DNA from: JAYZDP01 sp036337765
GTDB lineage: Bacteria; Acidobacteriota; Thermoanaerobaculia; Multivoradales; Multivoraceae
DNA length: 64,000 nt
Assembly (NCBI GenBank): GCA_036337765.1
Contig: JAYZDP010000104.1
Coordinates: 1 to 64,000 of the forward strand
Reading direction: 5' to 3'
Below are positions 1-10,484 of this stretch, one piece after another. Below the pieces are notes generated by a model that was given only the letters and a program-made list of their open reading frames with translations, had not been told where the DNA came from and made no database searches. Both the position numbers and the translations under genes were made by a program. How positions within the stretch are numbered: the stretch's first letter is position 1; each line of letters begins with the position of its first letter.

Positions 1-109
1 CGTATCTGCGCTCCAGCGCCACCAGATAGGTGGGCTCCGGGCGTGTGGAGTTCGTCCCTGCATGAGCTGGTAGCGGAGTAGGCGCGAGGCGGCGGGAACG
101 GCGACCGCT

Positions 110-1228
110 GTGGCCATCGTCTGCGGGGCTGTGGGAGTCGAGCTGCTCCTCATGGCCTACCTGGGAGAGCGCACCTACTATGACGCCCTGCGGGCGGTTC
201 GCTTCGGTCGCGACATCGTCGCGGGCACTCTCTCCATCCACACCGACGTCGACAACACCAAGACCTTCATCGGGCCGGTTCTCTGGTTTCAGATCTACGC
301 TGGGGTCGGCGTGTGGGGGTTGAAGGCGTTCAACCTCATCTCGTTCGCCGCGATGGCGCTGTCTCACCGGGCGATGGGCAGAGGGCTCTTCGGTGCGCGC
401 GTCACTCTCGTGGCGCTCTTCTTTCTCTGCTTCTATCCCGGCACTCACCGCAACGTCGTAGCGGGTGAGCTCGACGACAACCTGGCGGCGCTACTGCTGA
501 CCCTTGCGATGCTCGTCCTGGTGAGAAGCGGGAGGCACATCTCGGCGGCGCTGATCCTCGGCGTCGCGTTCCTCTTCAAGTTCTGGAGCGCCATCTTCGT
601 TGTTGGCTTGCTCCTCCACCTCATGCTCGAACGGCGGTGGCGCCTAGCCATGGCGACCGCACTGGCCGCTGCGGCGCCGTTCGTAGCTCTGGATCTGTTG
701 TCGGGCGGGGCGGGGACGGCCGCCTTCGTGGCGTCGATACAGAAGCAAGGCTCGATCTCCAGCTGGAGCCTGATCGGAACCCGGCTACTGACGACCGGCC
801 TCGCTCCCTGTTTTCTGCTCGCCGGATGGGCTGTGCTGCGCCAGCCCGACGCGAATCGACGCTTGTTGTTTCTGGTGCCAGCGCCCTACCTGCTCTACGT
901 CGTCGTGATGCAGGATGCGCACGCCGTCACCTTCGTCATGATGGCGTGTCTGGTCACCTGGTCGTACCTCATCGCTGAACTAGTACTGGACCTGCTGCCG
1001 AGGGGCCTTCAAGCGGCGACTCTCGCCGCATATCTGCTGCTCGGAGTGGCCATCGCGGTGCAACACCTCCATCGCGATACGGTGCTTTTCGATCTTGGTA
1101 CCGAGTCCTCGATCGAGTCCTCCCTCGGCTCTTCACGAGTCTTCGGGCGCCCCTCTACGGCAGCCGCAGGCGTTGACCCGTCGCGGCGACCGGCGTTAGG
1201 CTCCGGCGCCTGTTGGGAGATCGTCTAA
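110..1228 (+). CDS. Multi-pass membrane protein, GT-C glycosyltransferase-like
   Basis: The protein has about nine hydrophobic segments, starting with residues 1-17, followed by an early extracytoplasmic loop with acidic residues (RTYYDALRAVRFGRD, then HTDVDN). This layout resembles polytopic GT-C (DUF2029/mannosyltransferase-like) enzymes that use lipid-linked sugars. I recognise no specific family and the substrate is unknown. The start is a GTG; the frame is open only back to a stop at 71-73. The last ~45 residues are low-complexity and the stop codon lies inside the downstream tRNA-Gln, so the 3' end may have been altered when sequence next to the tRNA was rearranged. Confidence 0.55.
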   Translation: MAIVCGAVGVELLLMAYLGERTYYDALRAVRFGRDIVAGTLSIHTDVDNTKTFIGPVLWFQIYAGVGVWGLKAFNLISFAAMALSHRAMGRGLFGARVTLVALFFLCFYPGTHRNVVAGELDDNLAALLLTLAMLVLVRSGRHISAALILGVAFLFKFWSAIFVVGLLLHLMLERRWRLAMATALAAAAPFVALDLLSGGAGTAAFVASIQKQGSISSWSLIGTRLLTTGLAPCFLLAGWAVLRQPDANRRLLFLVPAPYLLYVVVMQDAHAVTFVMMACLVTWSYLIAELVLDLLPRGLQAATLAAYLLLGVAIAVQHLHRDTVLFDLGTESSIESSLGSSRVFGRPSTAAAGVDPSRRPALGSGACWEIV

Positions 1229-1287
1229 CGGTAGGACATACGGCTCTGGACCGTAGAATCGGGGTTCGAATCCCTGTCTCCCAGCCA
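1214..1287 (+). tRNA. tRNA-Gln (anticodon CTG), CCA encoded
   Basis: A complete cloverleaf can be drawn. The acceptor arm TGGGAGA pairs with TCTCCCA. The anticodon stem TACGG/CCGTA holds the 7-nt loop CTCTGGA, giving anticodon CTG (reads CAG, Gln). The T arm is CGGGG-TTCGAAT-CCCTG. The discriminator is G and CCA is encoded at 1285-1287. Its 3' end is duplicated at 5286-5300. Confidence 0.95.
1273..1287 (+). repeat. Direct repeat copy 1: tRNA-Gln 3' end (att-like)
   Basis: The 15-mer CCTGTCTCCCAGCCA at the 3' end of tRNA-Gln recurs exactly at 5286-5300. The ten bases before each copy also align without a gap (GGTT at the start of both). This is the usual geometry of an integrase attachment site in a tRNA gene, with the full tRNA kept at one end. 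I see no integrase in the interval. Confidence 0.6.
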
Positions 1288-1349
1288 TCGGTCGGTCCGC
1301 TACTACGGCGAGTACTCGATTGAGTAGAGCCTTGCGAGTGACCTCCCGG

Positions 1350-3188
1350 CTAGCCGAGCTCGTTCACGGCTCGCCAGCCCATGCGGATCGCGGCCTTCGC
1401 ATCGGCTTCGGCGGCGGAATCGCAGTTCGCAACGGTGATCCGCCCGAAGGGCTGCCGGCCCCGCTCGACCGAATCGCCAGGCCCGGCGATGGTGTAGCCG
1501 TGCGCCCACCGGTTGACGGTGATGCTTTCGACGTCCCGATCGAAGTCGAACGAGCTCTGGGGCAGCATGCCCGTCAGATGCCGTCGGATCTCCGCTTCGT
1601 AGTCGTCGAACTCCAGCCTCAGCATCCGGTAGCGAGCCTCCCGAAACTGCTCGAGCCTCGGCGCACCCGGCGTTTCTCCGTAGGGGCAGTGGATCATCAT
1701 CAGCACGCACGGATCGTCGGGTGTCTTGGTGAACTCGTAGCCACCCAGGCTCACCGGGAAGTCCATGAAGACTCCCTGGTGCATGTTGCCGGGACACATG
1801 GCCATGCCCATACCGATCTCTCGGATCGCCAGCCAGTTCCGAAGGCCCACCGTCGTGTACTGGAGCGGGCTCTTCTGCTGCTGGCGCAACGCCGCCGCCT
1901 GCTCTTCGGGGAGGTCCGCGACGATGTGCGGGATCATCAGGTTGTAGCAGGCCATGACGACGCCCTTGCCCCTCACCCGGTACAGCCGGTCGCCGTTGAC
2001 GTAGCTGACGAGGACGTCGCTGGCTCTCTTCGGATCGCCGGCGTGCCGCACGTCGACCGCAGTGCTCTCGAGGCGAATGCGGACACTGTTGTGCGGTTTG
2101 TCGAGCTCGTCGTAGTCGAATCTCGAGAGCACCAGCTCCTCCGCATTGCTTCCCTCCCCGACTCGGGGAACCAGTCTCTTCACCAGCGCACGAGCCAACC
2201 CGGCGTTGCCGTCGGGGAAGTGGTGGATATACGGGTGGTCCTCGTTGAGGACGGCCACCGGAGCGAAGCCCAGCGCGCCAGCGGCCTTGGCCGCGCCGAT
2301 CGTCATCAGGTCGGTTCCCGTGCTGGCCCAGTCCAGTCCGGAACATCGGGCCATTCGCAGCACTCCCGGATCGTCGACACCGAGGGTGTCTCGCAGGTAG
2401 TCGTAGTACGAGTGGGTGCCAACGTAGTGTTGGAGCTCCTCTGCGGGCAGGTCGAGAAGATGCAGCCCGCCCTTCAGGGCACGCAGGAGCTGCTCCCTGC
2501 CCGCCTCGCCGAGCGGAGCCTGGCGAGCCGCCTCTTCGTTCGAGAGCTTCGCCTGGGGAAGGCCTTCGATGAAGTTCGGGTAGTTGCAGTAGGGGTGCTG
2601 GACGACTCTGCCTACGCCGAACACCTCCTCGTTGAAGTACGTGACGGCCGACAGATCGTGCCGCCGATAGAAGCCAGCGTCGTAGGCGGTCTCGAACCGC
2701 TCGACGTCCATGCCGATGTCGCGCAGCAGCTCGAGCACCACCTCTCCGGCATTGCCGGGCTCCACGAGAGTCTGGGAACCGCCGTAGCCGATGTGCAGCC
2801 TGCCGCCGATCTTGTGTTCGTTGCGCTTCGCGTGACCACCGAAGTCGTCGTGGTTGTCGAGCACCAGGACCTTCGTGCCCCTGCCGTGCTTCTGCTGGAA
2901 GAAGTAGGCGGCGGCCAACCCGCTGATTCCCCCGCCGATGACCACCAGGTCGTACGCCTCCTCCAGGTCGGACGCAACTCCCCAATCGGAACCTCGGCCC
3001 CACGCCAGGTCGTGCGCGTGCTCGTTGGATCCGGGATGGCTTCCCCGCAGCCCCGTCAGTCCCGGGGGGTAGGGCGACGACTCCAGCGCCGCCAAGGCCT
3101 CTTGAGCCTTCGCCTCGCGCGGGATCGTCGAGCTCCCCGCGGCCACCAACGTGCCGTTGATGAAGTCCCTGCGTGTGATCTCACCCAT
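1350..3188 (-). CDS. FAD-dependent oxidoreductase, spermidine dehydrogenase (SpdH)-like
   Basis: A 612-residue flavoprotein. The N-terminus has a twin-arginine-like motif (ITRRDFINGTLV, residues 4-15), suggesting Tat export. It is followed by the family-typical YPPGLTGLRGSHPGS stretch and a Rossmann FAD motif VIGGGISGLAAAYF near residues 83-96, then LDNHDDFGGHAKRNE. This order matches SpdH-like amine oxidoreductases, which oxidise polyamines in the periplasm; the substrate here is inferred only. The ATG at 3188 places the Tat motif at the N-terminus, whereas the longer open frame to 3293 adds a low-complexity extension. It lies inside the interval bounded by the tRNA-Gln repeats. Confidence 0.75.
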   Translation of the reverse strand: MGEITRRDFINGTLVAAGSSTIPREAKAQEALAALESSPYPPGLTGLRGSHPGSNEHAHDLAWGRGSDWGVASDLEEAYDLVVIGGGISGLAAAYFFQQKHGRGTKVLVLDNHDDFGGHAKRNEHKIGGRLHIGYGGSQTLVEPGNAGEVVLELLRDIGMDVERFETAYDAGFYRRHDLSAVTYFNEEVFGVGRVVQHPYCNYPNFIEGLPQAKLSNEEAARQAPLGEAGREQLLRALKGGLHLLDLPAEELQHYVGTHSYYDYLRDTLGVDDPGVLRMARCSGLDWASTGTDLMTIGAAKAAGALGFAPVAVLNEDHPYIHHFPDGNAGLARALVKRLVPRVGEGSNAEELVLSRFDYDELDKPHNSVRIRLESTAVDVRHAGDPKRASDVLVSYVNGDRLYRVRGKGVVMACYNLMIPHIVADLPEEQAAALRQQQKSPLQYTTVGLRNWLAIREIGMGMAMCPGNMHQGVFMDFPVSLGGYEFTKTPDDPCVLMMIHCPYGETPGAPRLEQFREARYRMLRLEFDDYEAEIRRHLTGMLPQSSFDFDRDVESITVNRWAHGYTIAGPGDSVERGRQPFGRITVANCDSAAEADAKAAIRMGWRAVNELG

Positions 3189-3342
3189 TGGGAGATTCTG
3201 CTTCCAACGCCATGCTCGAGCGGATCTTATCGGCCGCCTGTCGGCCTCCGGGCTGGAGTGCGCGGACCGGCCGGTCGCGCGGGCCTGCGTCACATGGGGT
3301 GGCAGGCTACGAGATCCGCTTCTGGGCTAGGATCGAGCCCTC

Positions 3343-3732
3343 TTGGCCCGCTTCCTCCGCAGGCTCGCCGTCGCCGTGGGCTTGGCGATCTTTGCCATCG
3401 CCGCCATCGTCGCGGTCGCCTGGCGGCGCTCGGCTCCGGAGCCCCTCGCCACCGGGACGGAGAGTGCCACGCGCCTCGCGTCCGGCCCGCACGCCGTCGC
3501 CACCGCCGAGTACGAATGGGTCCGACAGGTCGCGCCCGACGCCGCCCAACGGCGACTTCAGCGGCACCCCGGACCGTACTGTCCCGACCACCCTGTGGTA
3601 TCCGGAGGGAGCCCCGCCGGAGTTTGGCTGGGCGTCACTGCGATTCTCGTGGCGGTCGCGGCGGCCGCCTGCTACATCCCAGCCAGGCGCGCGACCCGGA
3701 TCGATCCGATCACAGCCCTGCGCGAGGCGTAG
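3343..3732 (+). pseudogene. Mosaic relic: hydrolase 5' end joined to ABC permease 3' end
   Basis: The TTG-initiated frame begins like a membrane-anchored chlorophyllase/dienelactone hydrolase-type protein (hydrophobic anchor, then VATAEYEWVR). Around 3540 the homologous reading moves to another frame, giving NGDFSGTPDRTVPTTLWYPE, a typical early segment of such hydrolases, up to about 3635. The original frame then ends with a transmembrane segment and IPARRATRIDPITALREA, the C-terminal signature of MacB/ADOP-type ABC permeases. Two unrelated gene ends are thus fused with a frameshift. It is most likely a deletion scar and not a functional gene. Confidence 0.6.
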
Positions 3733-3847
3733 CTGCGCCACGAGTAGAAGCGACCTTCGAAACCAGCTCTAGCAGGTAACTCTGTCACCCGCGGGCGTGC
3801 TAGCGTGGCGCCTTGGCGACTGGCCTGCGCGTCCCGGTGATCCGACC

Positions 3848-5164
3848 GTGAACCTGCTGCACGACCTGCTGCCTCTCCTCGCCCTGGTCGCGGCCTCCCC
3901 TGCCGCGGTGGATGACGCCGTCTCGGCCGAGATCGACGTCGTCAAGCAGCACGAGGAGGAGCACTGCCACGACGAGCGCTGCGAAGGTGGCGGCGGCCAG
4001 GGCGGCGTGCCGATCCCGAGCATCGGGCCGCGGCCCTGCGTCAACGGCCGGGCCGGGCGTTTCAGCTGTAGTCAGGTCGACCTATGGTCGTTCGTGTCGA
4101 TCGAAGATATCGGCGGCGGTGCCGGCAACGACGTCTGGGGCTGGACCGATCCAGCCACCGGGTCCGAGTACGCGATCATGGGGCGCAACACGGGCACGTC
4201 GTTCGTGGACATCTCGGTACCCGACCAGCCGGTCTACCTGGGCGATCTGCCCGGGCGCGGGATCGCGAGCTCCTGGCGCGACATCAAGGTCTACAACGAC
4301 CACGCCTACATCGTCAGCGAGTCTCCGGGGCACGGTGTGCAGATCTTCGATCTCCGCCGCCTCTCCAGGGTGCGCCAGCCCCCTGTGAAGTTCTCGCAGA
4401 GCGCTCGCTGGGGCGGGTTCGGCAACGCGCACAACCTCTTCATCGAAGAGGAGACGGGTTTCGCCTACATCGTCGGCTCGAATCAGTGCGCTGGCGGCCT
4501 CCTGATCCTCGACCTCACCCGGCCGCGCAACCCGGAGAGGGTGGGCTGCTTCTCCGAGGACGGCTACACCCACGATATCTATTGCCACTTGTACCACGGT
4601 CCGGACACGCGCTACCAGGGCCGCGATATCTGTTACGCGTCCAACGAAGACACCCTGACCGTCATCGACACGACCGACAAAGCGTCTCCGGTGATGGTCG
4701 GGCGGGTGACCTACGAGGGCGTCGGCTACACGCACCAGGCCTGGACGACGACCAACCACCGCTGGTTGCTCCTCGGAGACGAGACTGACGAGCTCGACGG
4801 CGGGCTCGGCACCACGACCTACATCTACCACCTCCGTAACCTCGAAAGGCCTCGGCTCCACGGCCGCCACGAGTCGCCGTTGGCGTCGATCGATCACAAC
4901 CAGTACGTGGTGAAGAGGTGGACGTACCAGGCCAACTACACGGCGGGCCTGCGGATTCTGGCCCTTGACCGCATCTCCCGGGGTCAGCTCTGCGAGGTGG
5001 CGCACTTCGACGTCTTCCCCCGCAACAACGGGACGAGTTTCGACGGCGCCTGGAGCGTCTATCCGTTCTTCGAGAGCGGCAACGTCGTGGTGTCGAGCTT
5101 CGAGGGGCTGGCGGTTCTACGACCGCGGATCGGCGGCCGGCTCTGTTCCCAGCCGGGGAACTAG
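3848..5164 (+). CDS. Secreted choice-of-anchor B / LVIVD-repeat protein
   Basis: A secreted protein of about 438 residues made of LVIVD-type beta-propeller repeats: FVDISVPDQPVYLG, VQIFDLRRL, LLILDLTRPRNPERV, LTVIDTTDKASPVMVG, LRILALDRI. It also carries the choice-of-anchor B hallmarks AHNLFIEEETGFAYIVG, YTHDIYC, DHNQYV and GTSFDGAWSVYPFF. These proteins are extracellular and of unknown biochemical role. The GTG at 3848 puts a signal peptide (LLHDLLPLLALVAASPA) at the N-terminus; an upstream GTG at 3797 adds 17 poor-quality residues. Confidence 0.8.
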   Translation: MNLLHDLLPLLALVAASPAAVDDAVSAEIDVVKQHEEEHCHDERCEGGGGQGGVPIPSIGPRPCVNGRAGRFSCSQVDLWSFVSIEDIGGGAGNDVWGWTDPATGSEYAIMGRNTGTSFVDISVPDQPVYLGDLPGRGIASSWRDIKVYNDHAYIVSESPGHGVQIFDLRRLSRVRQPPVKFSQSARWGGFGNAHNLFIEEETGFAYIVGSNQCAGGLLILDLTRPRNPERVGCFSEDGYTHDIYCHLYHGPDTRYQGRDICYASNEDTLTVIDTTDKASPVMVGRVTYEGVGYTHQAWTTTNHRWLLLGDETDELDGGLGTTTYIYHLRNLERPRLHGRHESPLASIDHNQYVVKRWTYQANYTAGLRILALDRISRGQLCEVAHFDVFPRNNGTSFDGAWSVYPFFESGNVVVSSFEGLAVLRPRIGGRLCSQPGN

Positions 5165-5201
5165 GCAGACCCCGATCGGCCGATAGACTCTCGCCACCTC
5201 C

Positions 5202-5321
5202 ATGGCACTAGCTCCTGGTTCCAAGCTCGGGCCGTACGAAGTCGTCTCTTCTCTCGGTGCGGGGCCTTGTTCTAAGGTTGGGTTACCTGTCTCCCAGCCA
5301 ATCCCAAGTTACTGGAAATAG
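5202..5321 (+). pseudogene. 5' stub of a Ser/Thr protein kinase gene
   Basis: The frame opens MALAPGSKLGPYEVVSSLGAG, the standard N-terminus of acidobacterial Pkn-type kinases up to the glycine-rich loop, where GMGEVY should follow. After that glycine, near 5264, similarity stops and the frame ends at 5321. No kinase catalytic motifs follow. The break lies about 20 bp before the tRNA-Gln repeat copy at 5286, so the gene was probably cut by the same event. A TAGACT box stands 12 nt upstream of the ATG. Confidence 0.6.
5286..5300 (+). repeat. Direct repeat copy 2: tRNA-Gln 3' end (att-like)
   Basis: An exact 15-bp copy of the tRNA-Gln 3' end, with 21 of 25 bases matching over 5276-5300 when aligned to 1263-1287. 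It lies just downstream of the truncated kinase stub. It is read as the second boundary of a small 4-kb island. Confidence 0.55.
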
Positions 5322-5409
5322 TGCCGTGGCCTCGTCGCTGCCGATGACCGCCGGCTGGACTTCCTCGCCGCAGGCGGAACAGAAGCGGGCAGCCCGTCGT
5401 GGTCGAGGG

Positions 5410-7202
5410 TCAGCGATCACCGCGCGGCAGGGAGAAAACGAACACGTTGTTCCCGGCGCTCGGCCGGAGCTCCGGCGTGAGGCCCGCGTCCGCCGCGGAC
5501 GAGGTGCTGCCGGTAGAGGCCACGACGTACTGGCGACCATCGATGCCGTAGCCGATCGGGAAGCCCGTCACCGGCGAGCCGAGGTTTATCTCCCAGAGCA
5601 CATCCCCCGTCTCGTGGTCGAGGGCCTTGAATCGGCCGTTGCTGTCGCCGACGAAGACCAGCCCACCGCCCGTCGCAAAGAGAGACTGCGTCGCCGCGCG
5701 CTGCTCGTAGACCCACAGGAACTCGCCGGTCTCAGCCGACACCGCGTAGACCGTGCCCGAGTCCTCCTTGCCCGGGGTGAGGATGTGCTCGCCGTCGAGA
5801 GCATAGCTCGGCAGGCGGCCTTCGCGGTTCGCGCTCATGCGCGCACAGGCGTTGCGCAGCGGGACGTACATGGCGTTGGTGACCGGGCTGTATGCGCCGG
5901 CCTGCCAATCCTTGCCGCCGAGCCAGGTCGGGCAGACTAGCGCCTTCTGGCCGAGCTCCTGAAAGACCACCTCGGGGTTCTCGACCACCTCACCGGTCTC
6001 GCCGTCGATCTGGATGATGACGTTCTGCTCAACGGTCGGCGTGGCCCACAGGAACTCGCCGGTCTCGCGGTCGAGCGTGTACACGACGCCGGTCTTGCCG
6101 GGAACGCCGGTGACTACCCGGCGGGTCTCGCCCGGCTCGACGGTGGGGTTGATCCACTGCACCGCCTCGGAGTCGGGAGCCACCACCGTGTCGACGAGCA
6201 TGCGCTCGAACGGGTGATCGAGGTCCCAGTGGTCGTTGAGGTGCTGGTAGTACCACGCGATCTCACCGGTATCCGCGACGAGCGCGAGCGTGGAGTTGTG
6301 GTACAGGTGCCGGTTCTCTGCTCCGCCGAGTAGGAACTTCGGTGCCGGCGCCGTGACCGAGGTGCCGATATAGACGAGGTCGAGCTCGGGGTCATAGCTC
6401 GGCACCATCCAGGTGCCGACGTGGGCGCGCTCCTCGTATGGCACGTCGCCCCAGGTCTCGTCACCAGGCTCGCCCGGCTTGGGGATCGTGTGCCGTCGCC
6501 ACAGCTCGCGCCCGGTCTTCGGATCGTGAGCGACGATCACGCACGCCTCCGGCCCGCTGCGCGCCCGGCAGCTGCGGCCCGAGATCACCTTGCCGTTGGC
6601 GACGATCGGACCCGAGCCCTGGATCGCCGCCTGGGTCTTGTAGTCGAGGACCTCGGTCTCCCACACGAGCTCTCCGGTGCGGGCGTCGAGGGCGAGAATG
6701 AAGTCGTCGCCCGAGGTGTGGATGATCAGGTTGTCGTAGATAGCGATGTTGCGGTTGTTCTCCGACAGCGTGCCCACATACTGGCGGATGTCGTCGGGCA
6801 GCTCTCTCCGATACTCCCAGATCAGGTCGCCGGTGGCCGCATCGATCGCCTGGATGACGTCGCGCGGGTTGGGGAAGTACATGACACCGTCGTAGACCAG
6901 TGGCGTTCCCTGCTGGCGGCCTTCGCTGAGACCCCGTGACCACTCGAGCCGCAGCTCCGAGACGTTCGATCGATCGATCTGATCCAGCGGACTGAAGGCC
7001 CAGCCATCGAGCGTTCGCCGCCACTGCAGCCAGTCGTCGCCCGACGGGCCCTGGAGGATCTCGTCGGTGACCGCAACGAAGTCCGCCGCGTCCACCTGTC
7101 CTGTGATGGGAGCCGCCACGACCGTCGAGGCCACGAGTGCCACGACGATCCCAAAGCGCGTCAGGCCCAGGACAGCGCCCCGACTGGGAGATGTCGATTC
7201 AT
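5410..7202 (-). CDS. PQQ-dependent alcohol/quinoprotein dehydrogenase
   Basis: A periplasmic eight-bladed quinoprotein of about 575 residues. Tryptophan-docking repeats are clear (AIDAATGDLIWEYRRELP, ALDARTGELVWETEV, DPKTGRELWRRH, YTLDRETGEFLWATP, AVSAETGEFLWVYE, LDHETGDVLWEINLG), together with HWDLDHPF, which should hold the catalytic Asp region. There is no CxxCH, so electrons must leave to a separate cytochrome. The start is unresolved. The in-frame reading is open to 7392 but has no good start next to the leader (VLGLTRFGIVVALVAST). The best-placed ATG (7202, MNRHLPVGA) is one base out of frame, hinting at a frameshift in the signal peptide; the only nearby in-frame start is GTG 7143. Confidence 0.8.
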
Positions 7203-7315
7203 GGCCGAACCTCGCAAGGACATGGCTCCGGCAGCGACTAACGCGGGCGGGCCGCCATCCTATCGTGCTGCCGCTCGCCCATGATGGCCGTCGGCGTCGA
7301 CACGAGCTCGGGGTT

Positions 7316-7486
7316 TCAAGCCGACGCTCGGGCCAAGCTCTTTGAGGGCAACTCCGCCAGGTCCTGCAAGCCGACGTTGGCGTCCATCGCAAGCGTCAGT
7401 GTGAGGATCGACGTCAGCGCGAACGAGGGGCTGGCCACGAGCCGCCGAAGCACGACGCGCCCGGAGCGCCGCCGGCTGTCTGTCAT
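7316..7486 (-). pseudogene. 5' stub of an ADOP/MacB-type ABC permease gene
   Basis: From the ATG at 7486 the frame reads a short basic leader, then LRRLVASPSFALTSILTLTL and AMDANVG, which closely matches the N-terminal first transmembrane region of acidobacterial ABC permeases (…SPxFTLxxxLTLALGIGANT…). After this the sequence is unrelated and stops at 7316. About 57 residues remain of a normally ~800-residue protein. It faces away from the kinase stub at 7522. Confidence 0.5.
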
Positions 7487-7521
7487 TGAGCGGCCGGCCC
7501 GGCGGTAGACTTCTCCACCTC

Positions 7522-7580
7522 ATGCCGCTTCCGCCAGGTACCGGCGTGGGTTCGTACGAGATCGGAGTAGAGTCTTCGCC

Positions 7581-7584
<4 letters not shown>
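7522..7584 (+). pseudogene. 5' stub of a second Ser/Thr protein kinase gene
   Basis: The ATG at 7522 opens MPLPPGTGVGSYEIG, a recognisable kinase N-terminus, but the frame stops after 20 residues; its TGA overlaps the GTG of the following channel gene. Upstream, TAGACT and then CTCCACCTC before the ATG closely resembles the leader of the stub at 5202. Confidence 0.45.
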
Positions 7585-9278
<1,694 letters not shown>

Positions 9279-9283
9279 TCGAG

Positions 9284-9871
9284 CTATCCGCCCGGCGGCG
9301 ATGTTGCGTGTACCTTGCGCATGAAGGCCCTGCAACTGTCGCAGAAGTGCAGACCGCGGGCGTCGATGACGGAGCGAAGGTAGCCGCGCTCGCCGTGACG
9401 ATTGAAGTCGCCCTTGCTCATCGGACAGCAGCCACCTTGGTCAACACTGACGAAGGAGTAGTGATGCACCAGGCCGAAGTTGTGGCCCAGTTCGTGCAGG
9501 CTGATCTTCAAGAGTCTGGCGGCTACGCGCTGAGGGTCGTACATCGAGATCCGACGGGTGGAGACGACGGCGACATGATTGCGCCGGTCTTTGCCCCCGA
9601 ACATGAAGCGAAAGAAATCCGTTCCGGAGTCGTCCACCAGCTCGGCATCCGTGATGCCGAGGACGTGCCCGCCCACTTCCAGGTCGAGGACCTGTGTCAG
9701 GAGTCCGGCTTCGATGCTGTCGAGGGCCGGCGACTCGTAGTCGAGGAACCGAAGTCGGCGTATGACGCCATCGAAGGCCTCTCGGATGGGCTCGAACACG
9801 GCCTCTCCGAAGCCACTGTGCATCGCGCTTCCGACGCTGACGACTTTGAGCGTAGAGAGAGTGTTCTCCAT
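9284..9871 (-). CDS. Archaemetzincin-family zinc metalloprotease (M54)
   Basis: A 195-residue protein with the metzincin motif HELGHNFGLVH at residues 126-136, followed by CCPM (148-151) and CDSC (177-180). The HExxHxxGxxH...CxM...CxxC order identifies the archaemetzincin family, a two-zinc aminopeptidase-like group. The family usually has Cys immediately after the third His; here it is a second His (H137), so the second zinc site may be altered. There is no signal peptide, so it is probably cytosolic. The ATG at 9871 gives the expected family length. Confidence 0.8.
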   Translation of the reverse strand: MENTLSTLKVVSVGSAMHSGFGEAVFEPIREAFDGVIRRLRFLDYESPALDSIEAGLLTQVLDLEVGGHVLGITDAELVDDSGTDFFRFMFGGKDRRNHVAVVSTRRISMYDPQRVAARLLKISLHELGHNFGLVHHYSFVSVDQGGCCPMSKGDFNRHGERGYLRSVIDARGLHFCDSCRAFMRKVHATSPPGG

Positions 9872-9987
9872 TGTGACGGTGCGATAGGGCCGTCCTATGC
9901 CGTGGTCTAGTCCTAGCTAGGCCACCCGAGACAGAACGAGAAGTCAGCAGCAGTTCGCGGCTGCGAGCGCCAGCTCCAGCGCCAGGG

Positions 9988-10484
9988 CTACACCGTGAAG
10001 TTCGAGGTGAAGAGGCTCTCGTACTGCGGGCCACGCGTGCGGAACGCCTCGCACGTGACATCGCCGCTGTCCGGCTCGACGGTGACCAGAACCGCGGATC
10101 GGTTGTTGGCGAATCTCCGCAGCGAGCCGTTGATGGTGTATCCAGGAATACCCCATCCCTGGCGAGGCTTGAACGCGAGCCTCGGGTTCGGGCCCTTGTT
10201 CAATGGGCTTGCCATGACTTCGTGGCAGGTGATCGCTGGGCTGGTGCCCGCTCGCACCGACACCGCGCCTTGATACGAGGCGTGCATGTTGCCTATGTAC
10301 TTGTTGGCAGGCTGGAGAGTCACCGTACGCTACCTACGAGTGCCTACCTCGTCGAGGAGACGGACCGTAGCTCTCGGGTGGCTCGGCGAGCCCTGTACCC
10401 ACACGCGAGCGGCCGTATCGCTGACGTGTCCCACGATCAGTTGGAGTGGGGGTGTCGGCACGGACCACCGAGAGGCCGCGGCGA
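9988..10484 (-). pseudogene. Frameshifted relic with PhoD-like N-terminal segment
   Basis: Reading leftwards, 10484 to about 10330 encodes LQLIVGHVSDTAARVWVQGS and then HPRATVRLLDEVGT, resembling the N-terminal Ig-like domain of alkaline phosphatase D/phosphodiesterase-type proteins. It then hits a stop. A different frame, starting RTVTLQPANKYIG, continues the same domain and runs on to 9988 with unrecognised sequence ending in SNFTV. A one-base shift near 10325 would join them. No metallophosphatase motifs are present. Confidence 0.4.

Noticed and set aside
1320..3779. 819-codon open frame on the plus strand opposite the SpdH-like gene
   Set aside because: Its composition is the mirror of the real gene, as usual in high-GC DNA, and no domain is readable in it.
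1288..5285. Intact integrative element or prophage
   Set aside because: No integrase, recombination directionality factor, replication or phage gene is visible; only the repeat geometry supports an island.
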